Shown one piece after another: positions 55,709 through 64,000 of a stretch of DNA of 64,000 bases. Origin of the DNA: Boswellia sacra (Eukaryota; Streptophyta; Magnoliopsida; Sapindales; Burseraceae); contig SNVD02014686.1 of assembly GCA_013180625.2 (NCBI GenBank), positions 28,168-92,167 of the forward strand. The letters are read 5' to 3'. Position 1 is the stretch's first letter, and each line of letters starts with the position of its first letter. Both the position numbers and the translations under genes were made by a program. The notes below the pieces were generated by a model, which was given only the letters and a program-made list of their open reading frames with translations, made no database searches and was not told the DNA's origin.

Positions 55709-56414
55709 ATGGGGTGGTCCATTTCTGACTTGAGAGGAATTAGTCCTTCAATGTGTATGCACAGAATTTTCATGGAGGAGAATTGTAAACCTTCAATTGA
55801 TGCACAAAGAAGGCTAAATCCTACCATGAAAGAGGTAGTTAGAGCTGAGGTATTAGAATGGTTAGATACAAGGGTAATTTACCCCATATCGGACATCTCA
55901 TAGGTGAGTCCAGTTCAGATTGTGCCTAAAAAAGGAGGGATGACTGTAGCGAAGAATGAAAATAATGAATTGATTCCAACTTGCATGGTTACTGGGTGGA
56001 GAATTTGCATAGACTATAGGAAGTTGAACAAAGCCACTAGGAAGGACCTTTGCCTTTTGTTGATCAAATTTTAGATAGATTGGGTGGACATGAATATTAT
56101 TGTTTCTTGGATGGCTATTCTAGATATAATCAAATTGCCATTGCATCCAAAGACCAAGAGAAAACCATCTTTACTTGCCCCTACGATACGTTTGCCTTTA
56201 GAAGGATGCCCTCTAGGTTGTGAAATGCCCTAACCACATTCAAAGATGTATGATGACCATATTTTCTAACATGATTGAGCAAAATATTAAAGTGTTCATG
56301 GGTGATTTTTCAGGTTTTGGAAAAACATTTTATCAAAGCCTAAATAACTTAAGGTTAGTGCTTAAAAGATGTGAGAAAACTAACTTGGTTTTAAATTGGG
56401 AAAAATGTCACTTC
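55709..56414 (+). pseudogene. E reverse transcriptase, first part, active site mutated
   Basis: 'MGWSISDLRGISPSMCMHRI' starts the domain and 'WRICIDYRKLNKATRKD' follows. Further pieces lie in shifted frames. The active-site box is 'VFMGDFSGFG' where the lineage has V-x-M-D-D-F, so one catalytic Asp is replaced by Gly. The frame ends at 'NWEKCHFC' where element C begins. Window positions 1-80 hold the equivalent point in A1. Confidence 0.85.
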
Positions 56415-58060
56415 TGTTGACCCAGGTATGGCAACCCAAGAGGGGGGGTGAATTGGGTTTTTATTTATCAAAACGGATTTGTAAAAATTTTCTTGAAAAA
56501 ATCAAAATTAGTTCACTCTTTCTTTAAGAATAAAGGTGAAGAATATGAAATTGGAATTTATCAAAGATGCAATCAAAAGAATAATAATAATGAACAATCA
56601 CAAGTGCAAGTAAATGTAAAGAGGAAAGGGATAGAGAGAGTGCAAACTCAATTTACGTGGTTCGGCAAACCTTGCCTACGCCCACGGGCTCCTAGCTCCT
56701 CCACAAGCTAGGCTTTCCATTAAGTTGTAGAATACTTTACAACTTGCTTGATGAACAACTTCACCAAGACTTTTTCCTTCAATTCTTGATAACACCACAC
56801 CAAGAGTTCTTCTTGATGAACAACCTCACCAAGGAAAGAGTTCTCTCAAGGATAACTCTTTACAAGAATATCTCACTCTCACCAAAATACAAGAACAAGG
56901 ATAATTTTTACAACAAAAGTAAAACTCTCTTCAAAGAGTAGATAAAGAATATAAAACTCTCTAGACTTGATATTTCTCTTATTTTTTGCTTGATAAAATG
57001 CTTCTCTTGCCCTTCTTGAATGCATGGGAGAATGGCTCCTTTTATAGGCAAATGAGATGAACTTAATCAAGTGAAGACACCATCTCCAAATTTTCTGCCC
57101 ACCATAACAACCGTAATCTTGTCTGCCATTTTTGTCAATGTTCCGTTTGAAATTTGAAAATCTGTAAAACATAAAAGATCTGCACATTTGAATAAGATTT
57201 CCAACGCATCAAGAACCAAGTCATTTGGATATCTGTAGCTCAAGATATGGCCAAAAAATCATTCGGTGCTCAAGTGACTTGATTTTTCTTCCATGTGTCT
57301 GTCCACTGACTTGAATGATAATTCCTGTCAGCCTTCTGTTTGGAAATTTGAATTCTTCTTCAAAACATAAAGATCTTCATATTTGATAATCTTTCCAAAA
57401 CATAAGAATCAAAGAATTTGCGATATCTCTATTCTTAAGATATGGCCAAAACACCATTTGGTGCTCATGTGAGTTGATTTTTCTTCTCTGTGTCAGTCCA
57501 CCGAATTGCATGTCAATTATGTCAGCCTTCAATTTGAAATTTGAATTTCTTCAAAACATATTAAATGTTCCCCATTAAGCCATCTTTCTAATGCTACAAG
57601 AATCAAGTCATTCTGATTTTTCTAGCTCAAGATATGTCCAAACGAGTACTCAGTGCTCATGTCAGCTGCTTCCATTTGTCTTTCAACTTGCATGAAGATT
57701 TGGACGATCTTGCACTTAAAATTTGAATTTCTTTAAAACATATGAAATGTTGTAAATTGAGTAAGCTTTCCAAAGGCTTAAGAATCACATTATTTGGACA
57801 TTTGTAGAGAAATATATGACCAATTGATAGAACATTGCTCATATATCACATTCCTTGAATCAAACCTTGTACTTGAACTTTGATGCCTTTAAAATGTAGT
57901 CTTCTCCTTAGCTTCAACATTTCATTTTAATAAGCCCCTTCTTGATTTTATAATTATTTCAATAATCTTATTCTTGCACATAAATAAATATATTAGTAAA
58001 TCTCAATGAATCAATGTGTATTGTTATCATCAAAATTATCATATAGCCTTAGGGCTAACA
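56415..58060 (-). repeat. C 3' LTR
   Basis: This 1646-bp repeat has plus-strand ends TGTTGACCCAGG and GGGCTAACA. Its first part matches 63168-64000 closely, with scattered substitutions and small indels. Short frames inside it are not genes. Confidence 0.9.
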
Positions 58061-58078
58061 ATCTCCCCCTTTTTGATG
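58061..58078 (-). other. C polypurine tract
   Basis: On the minus strand AAAAAGGGGGAGAT lies directly against the LTR start TGTTAGCCC. This is the plus-strand primer of copia elements. Confidence 0.82.
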
Positions 58079-58338
58079 ATGACAAACTATTGATTACTTT
58101 AAAATAATATCTAAAATCAAGAATGAAAATGAAATCAAGAATAAACAAAAAGAGAGCAATTTTTATATATACAAGCAATCCAACCATTTAAAAAGAGAGC
58201 AATTGTTATAAATACAAGCAATCCAACCATTTCTCCCCCTTTTGTTATCATCAAAAAGATGTAATCAAATTAATTACTCCCCCTAAATATATTCTCCCCC
58301 TTAACATATTCTACCATTCAAAAATTATCAAAGAAAAA
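58079..58338 (-). other. C spacer between pol end and polypurine tract
   Basis: No ORF. Repeated 'aaaagagagcaattt.tata.a.acaagcaatccaaccattt' blocks at about 58150-58230 form a small tandem duplication, and several C-runs (G-runs on the sense strand) lie around 58230-58300. Confidence 0.6.
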
Positions 58339-59006
58339 TTAAGATATATCCAACATGCCTAATTCTCTTCTAATTATGCTAAATCTATCTTGACTAAGGG
58401 GTTTAGTAAATATATCGGCTAATTGTTTGTCGGTGGGAACAAATTCTAAAGAAATATTACCTTTTTGCACATGATCTCTAATAAAATGATGTCTAATCTC
58501 TATATGCTTAGTCCTAGAGTGTTGTATGGGATTTTTTGAAATGTTAATGGCACTTGTATTATCACATTTGATGGGGATGTGATCAAATACCACACCATAA
58601 TCTTTTAAAATTTGTTTCATCCAAAGAGATTGTGCACAACAACTTCCTATTGCAATATACTCGGCTTCCGCGGTTGATAAGGCAACAGAATTTTGTTTTC
58701 TACTAAACCATGAGACTAATGCATGTCCTAGAAAATGGCAAGAGCCACTAGTGCTCTTTCTATCAAGAAGATTTCCAGCAAAGTCCGCATCGAAATAACT
58801 AATTAGATCAAAATATCACACTTAGGATACCAAAGACCTAGTTTTATGGTTCCAAGAAGATATCTAATATCCTCTTTTCCAGCTTAAGGTTAGTTCCCTT
58901 TGGACAAGATTGAAATCTAGCACACTGACACACCTAAAACCATAATATCAGGTTCTACTAGCAGTTAATCAAAAGAGAGCATCATACCTCGTATTTTTTG
59001 TTACCC
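58339..59006 (-). pseudogene. C pol: end of RT and RNase H, frameshifted
   Basis: The end of RT is damaged between 59006 and 58860 ('ARFQSCPKGTNLKL', 'YLLGTIKLGLWYP' in different frames). RNase H follows with 'SWFSRKQNSVALSTAEAEYI' and, in the frame 58620-58339, 'IKCDNTSAINISKNP', 'HSRTKHIEIRHHFIRD' and 'TDKQLADIFTKPL'. The key acidic residues of RNase H at these motifs are present; loss is by frame change. Confidence 0.85.
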
Positions 59007-60971
59007 TTAACCTCTTTTTCCTTTCTCATCTTTGTCAAGCTTGGTTAATGTACCCATAGGTGTGTTATATGTCCTTGAATTATCCATGCCAAACTTCTTG
59101 AGAAGATCTTTTGTGTATTTAGCTTGATTTATGAAGATCCCATCCATTGATTGCTTGATTTGAAGTCCAAGGAAGAAATTTAATTCTCCCATTAAGCTCA
59201 TTTCAAATTCTTGTTGAATACACTTGGAAAATTCTTCACACATAGAAATATTAGTAGCACCAAATATAATATCATCAACATAGATTTGAACAATTAATAA
59301 ATAATCATTTTTTATTTTAACAAAAAGAGTAGTATCAACTTTTTTCATTTCGAAACCATTATCAATGAGAAATTTGCTCAATCTATCATACCATGCTCTT
59401 GGTGCTTGTTTCAAGCCATAAAGTGCCTTTTTTAGTTTGAAAACATGGTTTGGAAAATCATGATTTTGAAAACCAAGAGGTTGCTCTACATATACTTCCT
59501 CCATAATGTAACCATTTAAAAATGCACTTATGACATCCATTTGGTATAATGTAAAATTTTTATAACATGCAAATGCACACAACATTCTAATGGATTCTAA
59601 TCTAGCAACCGGTGCAAAGGTTTCCTCATAATCAATACATTCTTCTTGATTGTATCCTTGAGCAACAAGTCTAGCTTTATTTCTAATAATGGTGCCATTT
59701 TCATCTACTTTATTTCTAAAAATCCATTTAGTGCCTATAATAGAATGATTTTTGGGTCTAGGGACTAATTTCCAAACTTGATTTCTTTCAAATTTGTTCA
59801 ATTCTTCTTGCATAGCCAAAATCCAACTTTCGTCATTTTCGGCTTCTTTAAAAGTTTTTGGTTCAAATTGAGAGACAAATGCAAAATGATTACAAAAGTT
59901 CTTAAAAGAAGATCTAGTTTTCATACCTTGTGATGGTTCACCAATAATGAGATCTTTAGGGTGAGCTGTTGCATATCTCCATTCCTTTGGTAATTCTTGG
60001 GAAGAATCATTTACTTCCTCAAGCTTTTCTTGTTGAAGTTGTAATTCATCTGGACTCTTTTCATCAAGCCTTGATTCCTTGATTTGCCTTTCTACCTCAA
60101 CAATATCATCATCTAAATTCTTTGAAGAAATAACATTAGTTTCATCAAATTCAACATGCATAGATTCTTCCATAGTAAGAGTCTTTTTATTAAAAACTCT
60201 ATATGCTTTACTATGGTTGGAGTAGCCCACAAAAATTCCAACATCGGCTTTTGCATCAAATTTTCCAAGGTTATCCTTAGTGTTTAAAATAAAACATTTA
60301 CATCCAAAAACTTTTAAAAATCCAATGTTGGGTTTTCTTCCTTTCCAAAGTTCATAAGGAGTTTTCTTTATTAAAGCTCTAATATGTACTCTATTGATTA
60401 TAAAGCATGCGGTATTAACGGCTTCGGCCAAAAAATATTTTGGCAAATTATTTTCAAGTAACATGGTCCTAGCCATTTCTTGGATAGTTCTATTTTTCCT
60501 CTCAACAACACCATTTTGTTGTGGAGTTCTAGGTGCGGAAAAATTATTTTCAAAACCATTTTCACCACAAAGATTTTCAAACGCGACATTGTCTACTTCA
60601 CCACCATGATCACTTCTAATGGATACAATAGAATGCCTTTTTTGATTTTGGACTCTTTTTGTAAATTTTGAAAAAGCTTGTATGGCCTCATTTTTAGTTT
60701 TCAAGAATAACACCCAAGTGAATCTTGAATAATCATCCACAATACCAAAAACATAATACTTTCCACCAAGACTTTGAGTTCTTGATGGTCCAAATAAATC
60801 CAAATGAAGTAATTGTAGAGGTTTATTTGTTGAAATAATTTTCTTTTGTTTAAAAGAAGTTCTCACTTGTTTTCCAAATTGACAAGCATCACAAATTTTA
60901 TCCTTTTCAAATTTTATTTTTGGAAGACCATCAACTAAATCATTTTTAGAAATTTTTGAAATTGTGTCCAT
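59007..60971 (-). CDS. C pol: integrase plus reverse transcriptase, 654-codon open frame
   Basis: This is the longest frame in the window. It begins just after the zinc-finger His region; '[10 protein letters not shown]' (residues 26-34) supplies the Cys pair. The integrase core has Asp58 (HLDLF), Asp121 (RSDHGGE) and Glu157 (GVVERKNR); the last two are 35 residues apart, as in D-D-35-E enzymes. '[18 protein letters not shown]' follows. RT shows '[13 protein letters not shown]', '[10 protein letters not shown]', '[12 protein letters not shown]' and the active site YVDD (564-567). All catalytic residues I can name are intact. The frame closes at '[10 protein letters not shown]', before RNase H. 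The start codon is an internal Met of the polyprotein, separated by a stop from 61002-61355. Confidence 0.9.
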   Translation of the reverse strand: MDTISKISKNDLVDGLPKIKFEKDKICDACQFGKQVRTSFKQKKIISTNKPLQLLHLDLFGPSRTQSLGGKYYVFGIVDDYSRFTWVLFLKTKNEAIQAFSKFTKRVQNQKRHSIVSIRSDHGGEVDNVAFENLCGENGFENNFSAPRTPQQNGVVERKNRTIQEMARTMLLENNLPKYFLAEAVNTACFIINRVHIRALIKKTPYELWKGRKPNIGFLKVFGCKCFILNTKDNLGKFDAKADVGIFVGYSNHSKAYRVFNKKTLTMEESMHVEFDETNVISSKNLDDDIVEVERQIKESRLDEKSPDELQLQQEKLEEVNDSSQELPKEWRYATAHPKDLIIGEPSQGMKTRSSFKNFCNHFAFVSQFEPKTFKEAENDESWILAMQEELNKFERNQVWKLVPRPKNHSIIGTKWIFRNKVDENGTIIRNKARLVAQGYNQEECIDYEETFAPVARLESIRMLCAFACYKNFTLYQMDVISAFLNGYIMEEVYVEQPLGFQNHDFPNHVFKLKKALYGLKQAPRAWYDRLSKFLIDNGFEMKKVDTTLFVKIKNDYLLIVQIYVDDIIFGATNISMCEEFSKCIQQEFEMSLMGELNFFLGLQIKQSMDGIFINQAKYTKDLLKKFGMDNSRTYNTPMGTLTKLDKDEKGKRG

Positions 60972-61001
60972 GCTAGCATAACCTAACCTTCTATGCCATA
61001 A

Positions 61002-61400
61002 TCAAGCATCATGATTAACAATGAAACAATTTTCTACATGATCATTAACATCAATATCACTTGTATAAATATTACCACATCTATTACCAACAAATAATAT
61101 CTTATTTTTACTAACATCCTTAATCGCACATCTATTAGGCTCAAAAGTAACAAAATATCCCTTATCACACAATTGACTAATGCTAATCAAATCATGTTTC
61201 AAATTATTAACAAGCAAAACATTTTCAATAATAGGTGAAGAAGGTTTACCAATATCACCATGTCCGATTACCCTTCCTTTGGCATTATCACCGAAGGTCA
61301 CATATCCTCCTTTCTTCATGTTTAATCTTGAGAACTTGGAGGCATCTCCGGTCATATGCCTTGAGCATCCACTATCAAAGTACCACTTGTGTTTGCCACT
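61002..61400 (-). pseudogene. C protease and start of integrase
   Basis: The protease active site reads 'WYFDSGCSRHMTGDASKF' just upstream of and overlapping the 61355-61002 frame, followed by 'LVNNLKHDLISISQLCDKGY' of the gag-pre-integrase region. A stop at about 61001 separates it from the integrase frame. Confidence 0.83.
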
Positions 61401-61421
61401 CTTTTGTATCTACAATCAACA

Positions 61422-61890
61422 TTAAAAGAGCGACTTTTTGGTACCCAAATGTTCTTGGTCCCTTGGGGTTGTTAATGAATACTTTTTGGACCCTTTTGTT
61501 TTCAAATTAGGAATTTCTTTTAATGGAGGCAAGAATGGCCATTGTGTCCTTTCTTCCAAATAAACATGAATGATTAGGAATATTCCTAGAAGATGCATGA
61601 GCAAAATAATTTTTAAAATACTTTTGATTTTTATGAGTTTTATATCCTAAACCTCTTTTATCAAAAACACACATTTGGTTTTGTAACATAGAATTCAAAT
61701 TTTTTTGTGCTTTTTGTAAAACTATCAACAATATTTCTTAAGTCATTATTTTCCTTTTTCAAATTAACATTTTCTTTCTCTAATTTATCAAATCCTTTTG
61801 TTTTAAAATCTCATTTTCAGTTTTTAAAAAATGCATTTGACTTTCCAAACTTTCAAAATCTTTTTGCTTTAAAATTTCATTTTCATTTTC
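61422..61890 (-). pseudogene. C gag C-terminal part, frameshifted
   Basis: A coiled-coil-like stretch ('ALENENEILKQKDFESLES' in the frame 62046-61780) is followed by 'NHSCLFGRKDTMA', a degraded second zinc knuckle, and a linker toward the protease. At least two frame changes are present. Confidence 0.7.
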
Positions 61891-61897
61891 TAAAGCT

Positions 61898-63112
61898 TCA
61901 TTTATTTCTACCACCTCTTCTAATTGAGATAACATGATTTTTTGACTTCTTTTTGAAAGCATTAATTTTTGAATTTTGCTTATCAACTTGCACATGTAAA
62001 TTTTGGAATGCTTCAAGTAATTCATCATATGAAAGTTTAGGATCATAGTTTAGAATACTTACTTCATCTTCACTTAAAGCCATGAAGCACATGTTTGCCA
62101 CTTCGCAATCTTCTTCTTCGATAGAGCTAGCTTCACTATCATCCCAATTTGTGGCTTTCATTGCTTTGGATTTCTTGTTTTGACTCTTGAAGTAAGGACA
62201 ATCCATCTTTACATGTCCCGTTTTCTTGCACTCATAGCAAATGACTTGATCATTTTTCTTATCTTGCTTTGAGCTTTGCCCTTTGTACTCCCTTCTAGAA
62301 TTCTTCTTCAATCCTTGGTTTCTTCTAATCATCCTTTTTAGCTTTCTTGTGATGAATGCAAGATCTTCATCATCTCCTTCATCATTGGACTCATCATCTT
62401 CTTTTGTTGAAGATTTGAAAGCGATATTTTTCTTTTTCTTGAAATCTTCTTCGTTCTCCTTCAAGGTGATTTCATGAATCATGAGAGAACCCATAAGTTC
62501 TTCCAATGGTAGTTTGGTGAGGTCCTTTGCTTCTTGAATTGCCGTCACCTTTGGCTCCCAAGATTTTGGTAGACACCTAAGAATCTTTCTCACCATTTCA
62601 ACATTAGAATAAGATTTACAAAGAGATTTCAAACTATTAATAATATCCGTAAATCTAGCAAACATTTCAGAAATTGATTCATCCGATTTCATCTTAAAAA
62701 GCTCATAACTATGAACTAGCATACTAATTTTAGATTCTTTAACTTGACTAGTTCCGTCATGAGTTACTTCAAGTGTGTGCCATATTTCTTGTGCCGTAGA
62801 ACAAGTAGATATTCTATTAAACTCATTTCTATCTAGAGCACAATATAATACATTCATAGCTTTAGCATTCAAACTCAATTTCTTTTTATCATCTTCACTA
62901 AACTCTTTAGGTTCTTTAAGCATGCTTTCTCCATTTTCAATTTTGGTAGGAACAAAGGTCCTTCCAAAACAATAGACCATAAATCATAATCAAAAGATTT
63001 CAAGAAAATACTCATTCTAGTTTTCCAATAAGAGTAATCACTTCCATTAAAAAAATGGAGGTCTAGAGATAGAAAGTCCCTCTACATATGAAGTTGAATT
63101 AAAAGTTGCCAT
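61898..63112 (-). pseudogene. C gag, N-terminal part
   Basis: The true start is probably the ATG at 63112-63110 (beginning MATFNSTSYVEG), 50 bases past the primer site. A one-base length change in a T-run near 63050 shifts the frame, which resumes as the 360-codon frame 62980-61898. That part has 'LYCALDRNEFNRISTCSTAQ', 'LPKSWEPKVTAIQEAKDL' and the zinc knuckle CYECKKTGHVKMDC. Gag forms the particle that packages the element's RNA. Confidence 0.85.
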
Positions 63113-63151
63113 AGCTCAAAAATCGATTAAGATTTAAAAAATTGAGCAACC

Positions 63152-63165
63152 TTGCTCTGATACTA
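63152..63165 (-). other. C primer-binding site
   Basis: On the minus strand AGTATCAGAGCAAG follows the LTR end after a few bases. It is one change from the TGGTATCAGAGC primer site of copia elements, complementary to initiator methionine tRNA. Confidence 0.8.
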
Positions 63166-63167
63166 CT

Positions 63168-64000
63168 TGTTGACCAGGTATGGCAACCCAAGAGGGGGGG
63201 TGAATTGGGTTTTTATTTATAAAAACGGATTTAGAAAACTTTTCTTGAAAGATCAAAATTATTTAACTCTTTCTTTGAGAATAAAGGTGAATAAGATGAA
63301 ATTAGAATTTATCAAAGATGCAATCAAAAGATTAATAATAATGAACAATCACAAGTGCAAGTAAATATAAAGAGATAGGGATAGAGAGAGTGCAAACTCA
63401 ATTTTCGTGGTTCGGCAAACCTTGCCTACGTCCACGGGCTCCTAGCTCCTCCACAAGCTAGGCTTTCCACTAAGTTGTAGAATACTTTACAACTTGCTTG
63501 ATGAATAACTTCACTAAGACTTTTTTCCTTCAACTCTTGATAATACCACACCAAGAGTTCTTCTTGATGAACAACCTCACCAAGGAAAGAGTTCTCTCAA
63601 GGATATCTTTTAGCCTTTACAAGAAGATCTCACTCTCACACAATATAAGAACAAAGAAAAGTTTTTACAACAAAAGTACAACTCTCTTCAAAGAGTAGAT
63701 AAAGAATACAAAAGCTCTCTAGACTTGATATTTCTCTTGGTTTTTTTTGCTTGATAGATGCTTGTTGAATGAATGGGAGAAGGGCTCCTTTTATAGGCAA
63801 ATGAGATGAACTTGATCAAGTGAAGACACGAACTCCAAAGTTTCTACCCACCATAAAAACCGTAATTTTGTCTGGCATTTTTGTCAATATTTCATTTGAA
63901 ATTTGAAAATATGCAAAACATAAAAGATCTGCATATTTGAATAAGCTTTCCAACGCATCAAGAACCAAGTCATTTGGATATCTGTATCTCAAGATATGGC
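63168..64000 (-). repeat. C 5' LTR, partial (cut by window end)
   Basis: It begins TGTTGACCAGGTATGG and follows 56415 onward with scattered differences. About half of the LTR lies in the window. Confidence 0.9.

Larger units (their letters stand above)
52662..56414 (+). mobile_element. E: Athila-like Ty3/gypsy element, interrupted, running off the window
   Basis: Primer site, gag, protease and RT follow in order on the plus strand. A 382-bp MITE interrupts it between protease and RT, and copia element C interrupts it inside RT at 56415. The rest of E should lie beyond base 64000. Stops and frame changes throughout show it is dead. Confidence 0.88.
56415..64000 (-). mobile_element. C: Ty1/copia (Sirevirus-like) retrotransposon
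   Basis: It is inserted in antisense into the RT of E. The 3' LTR (56415-58060), polypurine tract, RNase H, RT, integrase, protease, gag and primer site are all present in copia order on the minus strand; the 5' LTR (from 63168) runs off the window. The pentamer before the insertion is ACTTC (56410-56414) and should recur beyond the 5' LTR. The lineage call rests on the gag/pol motif style and the AAAAAGGGGGAGATTG polypurine tract. Confidence 0.9.

Overview
The window is repeat-dense nuclear DNA of a flowering plant, most likely a eudicot. The evidence is an intron-containing CYP76-type cytochrome P450 gene, plant-type LTR retrotransposons of several lineages (Athila-like and Tat-like Ty3/gypsy, Sirevirus-like Ty1/copia), a CACTA transposon, small hAT-like elements and a LINE tail. 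The species is not identifiable by eye. The P450 at 44.26-45.86 kb is the only gene that looks intact and cellular; nearly everything else is layered transposon sequence. Element names below (A1, A2, B, C, D, E) are labels used only in this report.

1-13.1 kb: an outer Athila-like element, A1 (plus strand), entering from the left edge, is split at 1034/11034 by a second copy of the same family, A2 (minus strand, 1035-11033). A2 has both LTRs and a 5-bp TGAAG target duplication. A2 reads 5'-LTR, PBS, gag, protease, (RT deleted), RNase H end, integrase, a Cys-rich 182-codon ORF, a cytokinin-activating LOG gene without introns, 3' non-coding DNA, 3'-LTR. A1 shows the same integrase-ORF-LOG order, but its LOG is cut off after 19 bases. 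A captured LOG gene in an LTR retrotransposon is the most unusual observation here.

13.1-19.6 kb and 28.9-41 kb: two oppositely oriented copies of a non-coding LTR element, B, with ~2-kb LTRs and an interior made of several tandem arrays (units of about 39, 43, 67 and 88 bp). Into these have gone a solo LTR of family A (CATAG duplication), a solo LTR of B (ATGCT duplication), a LINE tail (14-bp duplication) and a 3.5-kb CACTA element (TAT duplication).

19.6-27.9 kb: a decayed Tat-like Ty3/gypsy element, D (minus strand), with two RNase H-like domains and an antisense intron-containing ORF beyond the integrase.

39.5-43.1 kb: a fragment of copia gag and protease, unclassified repeat DNA and another B LTR. 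43.1-51.5 kb: the P450 gene in AT-rich intergenic DNA with small foldback elements.

51.5-64 kb: an Athila-like element, E (plus strand), broken by a 382-bp hAT-type MITE (8-bp duplication) and then, inside its RT domain, by a Sirevirus-like copia element, C (minus strand). C keeps a 654-codon integrase-RT frame with every catalytic motif I could check. Nesting order by insertion: A1 before A2, B before its inserted LTRs, LINE and CACTA, and E before the MITE and C.
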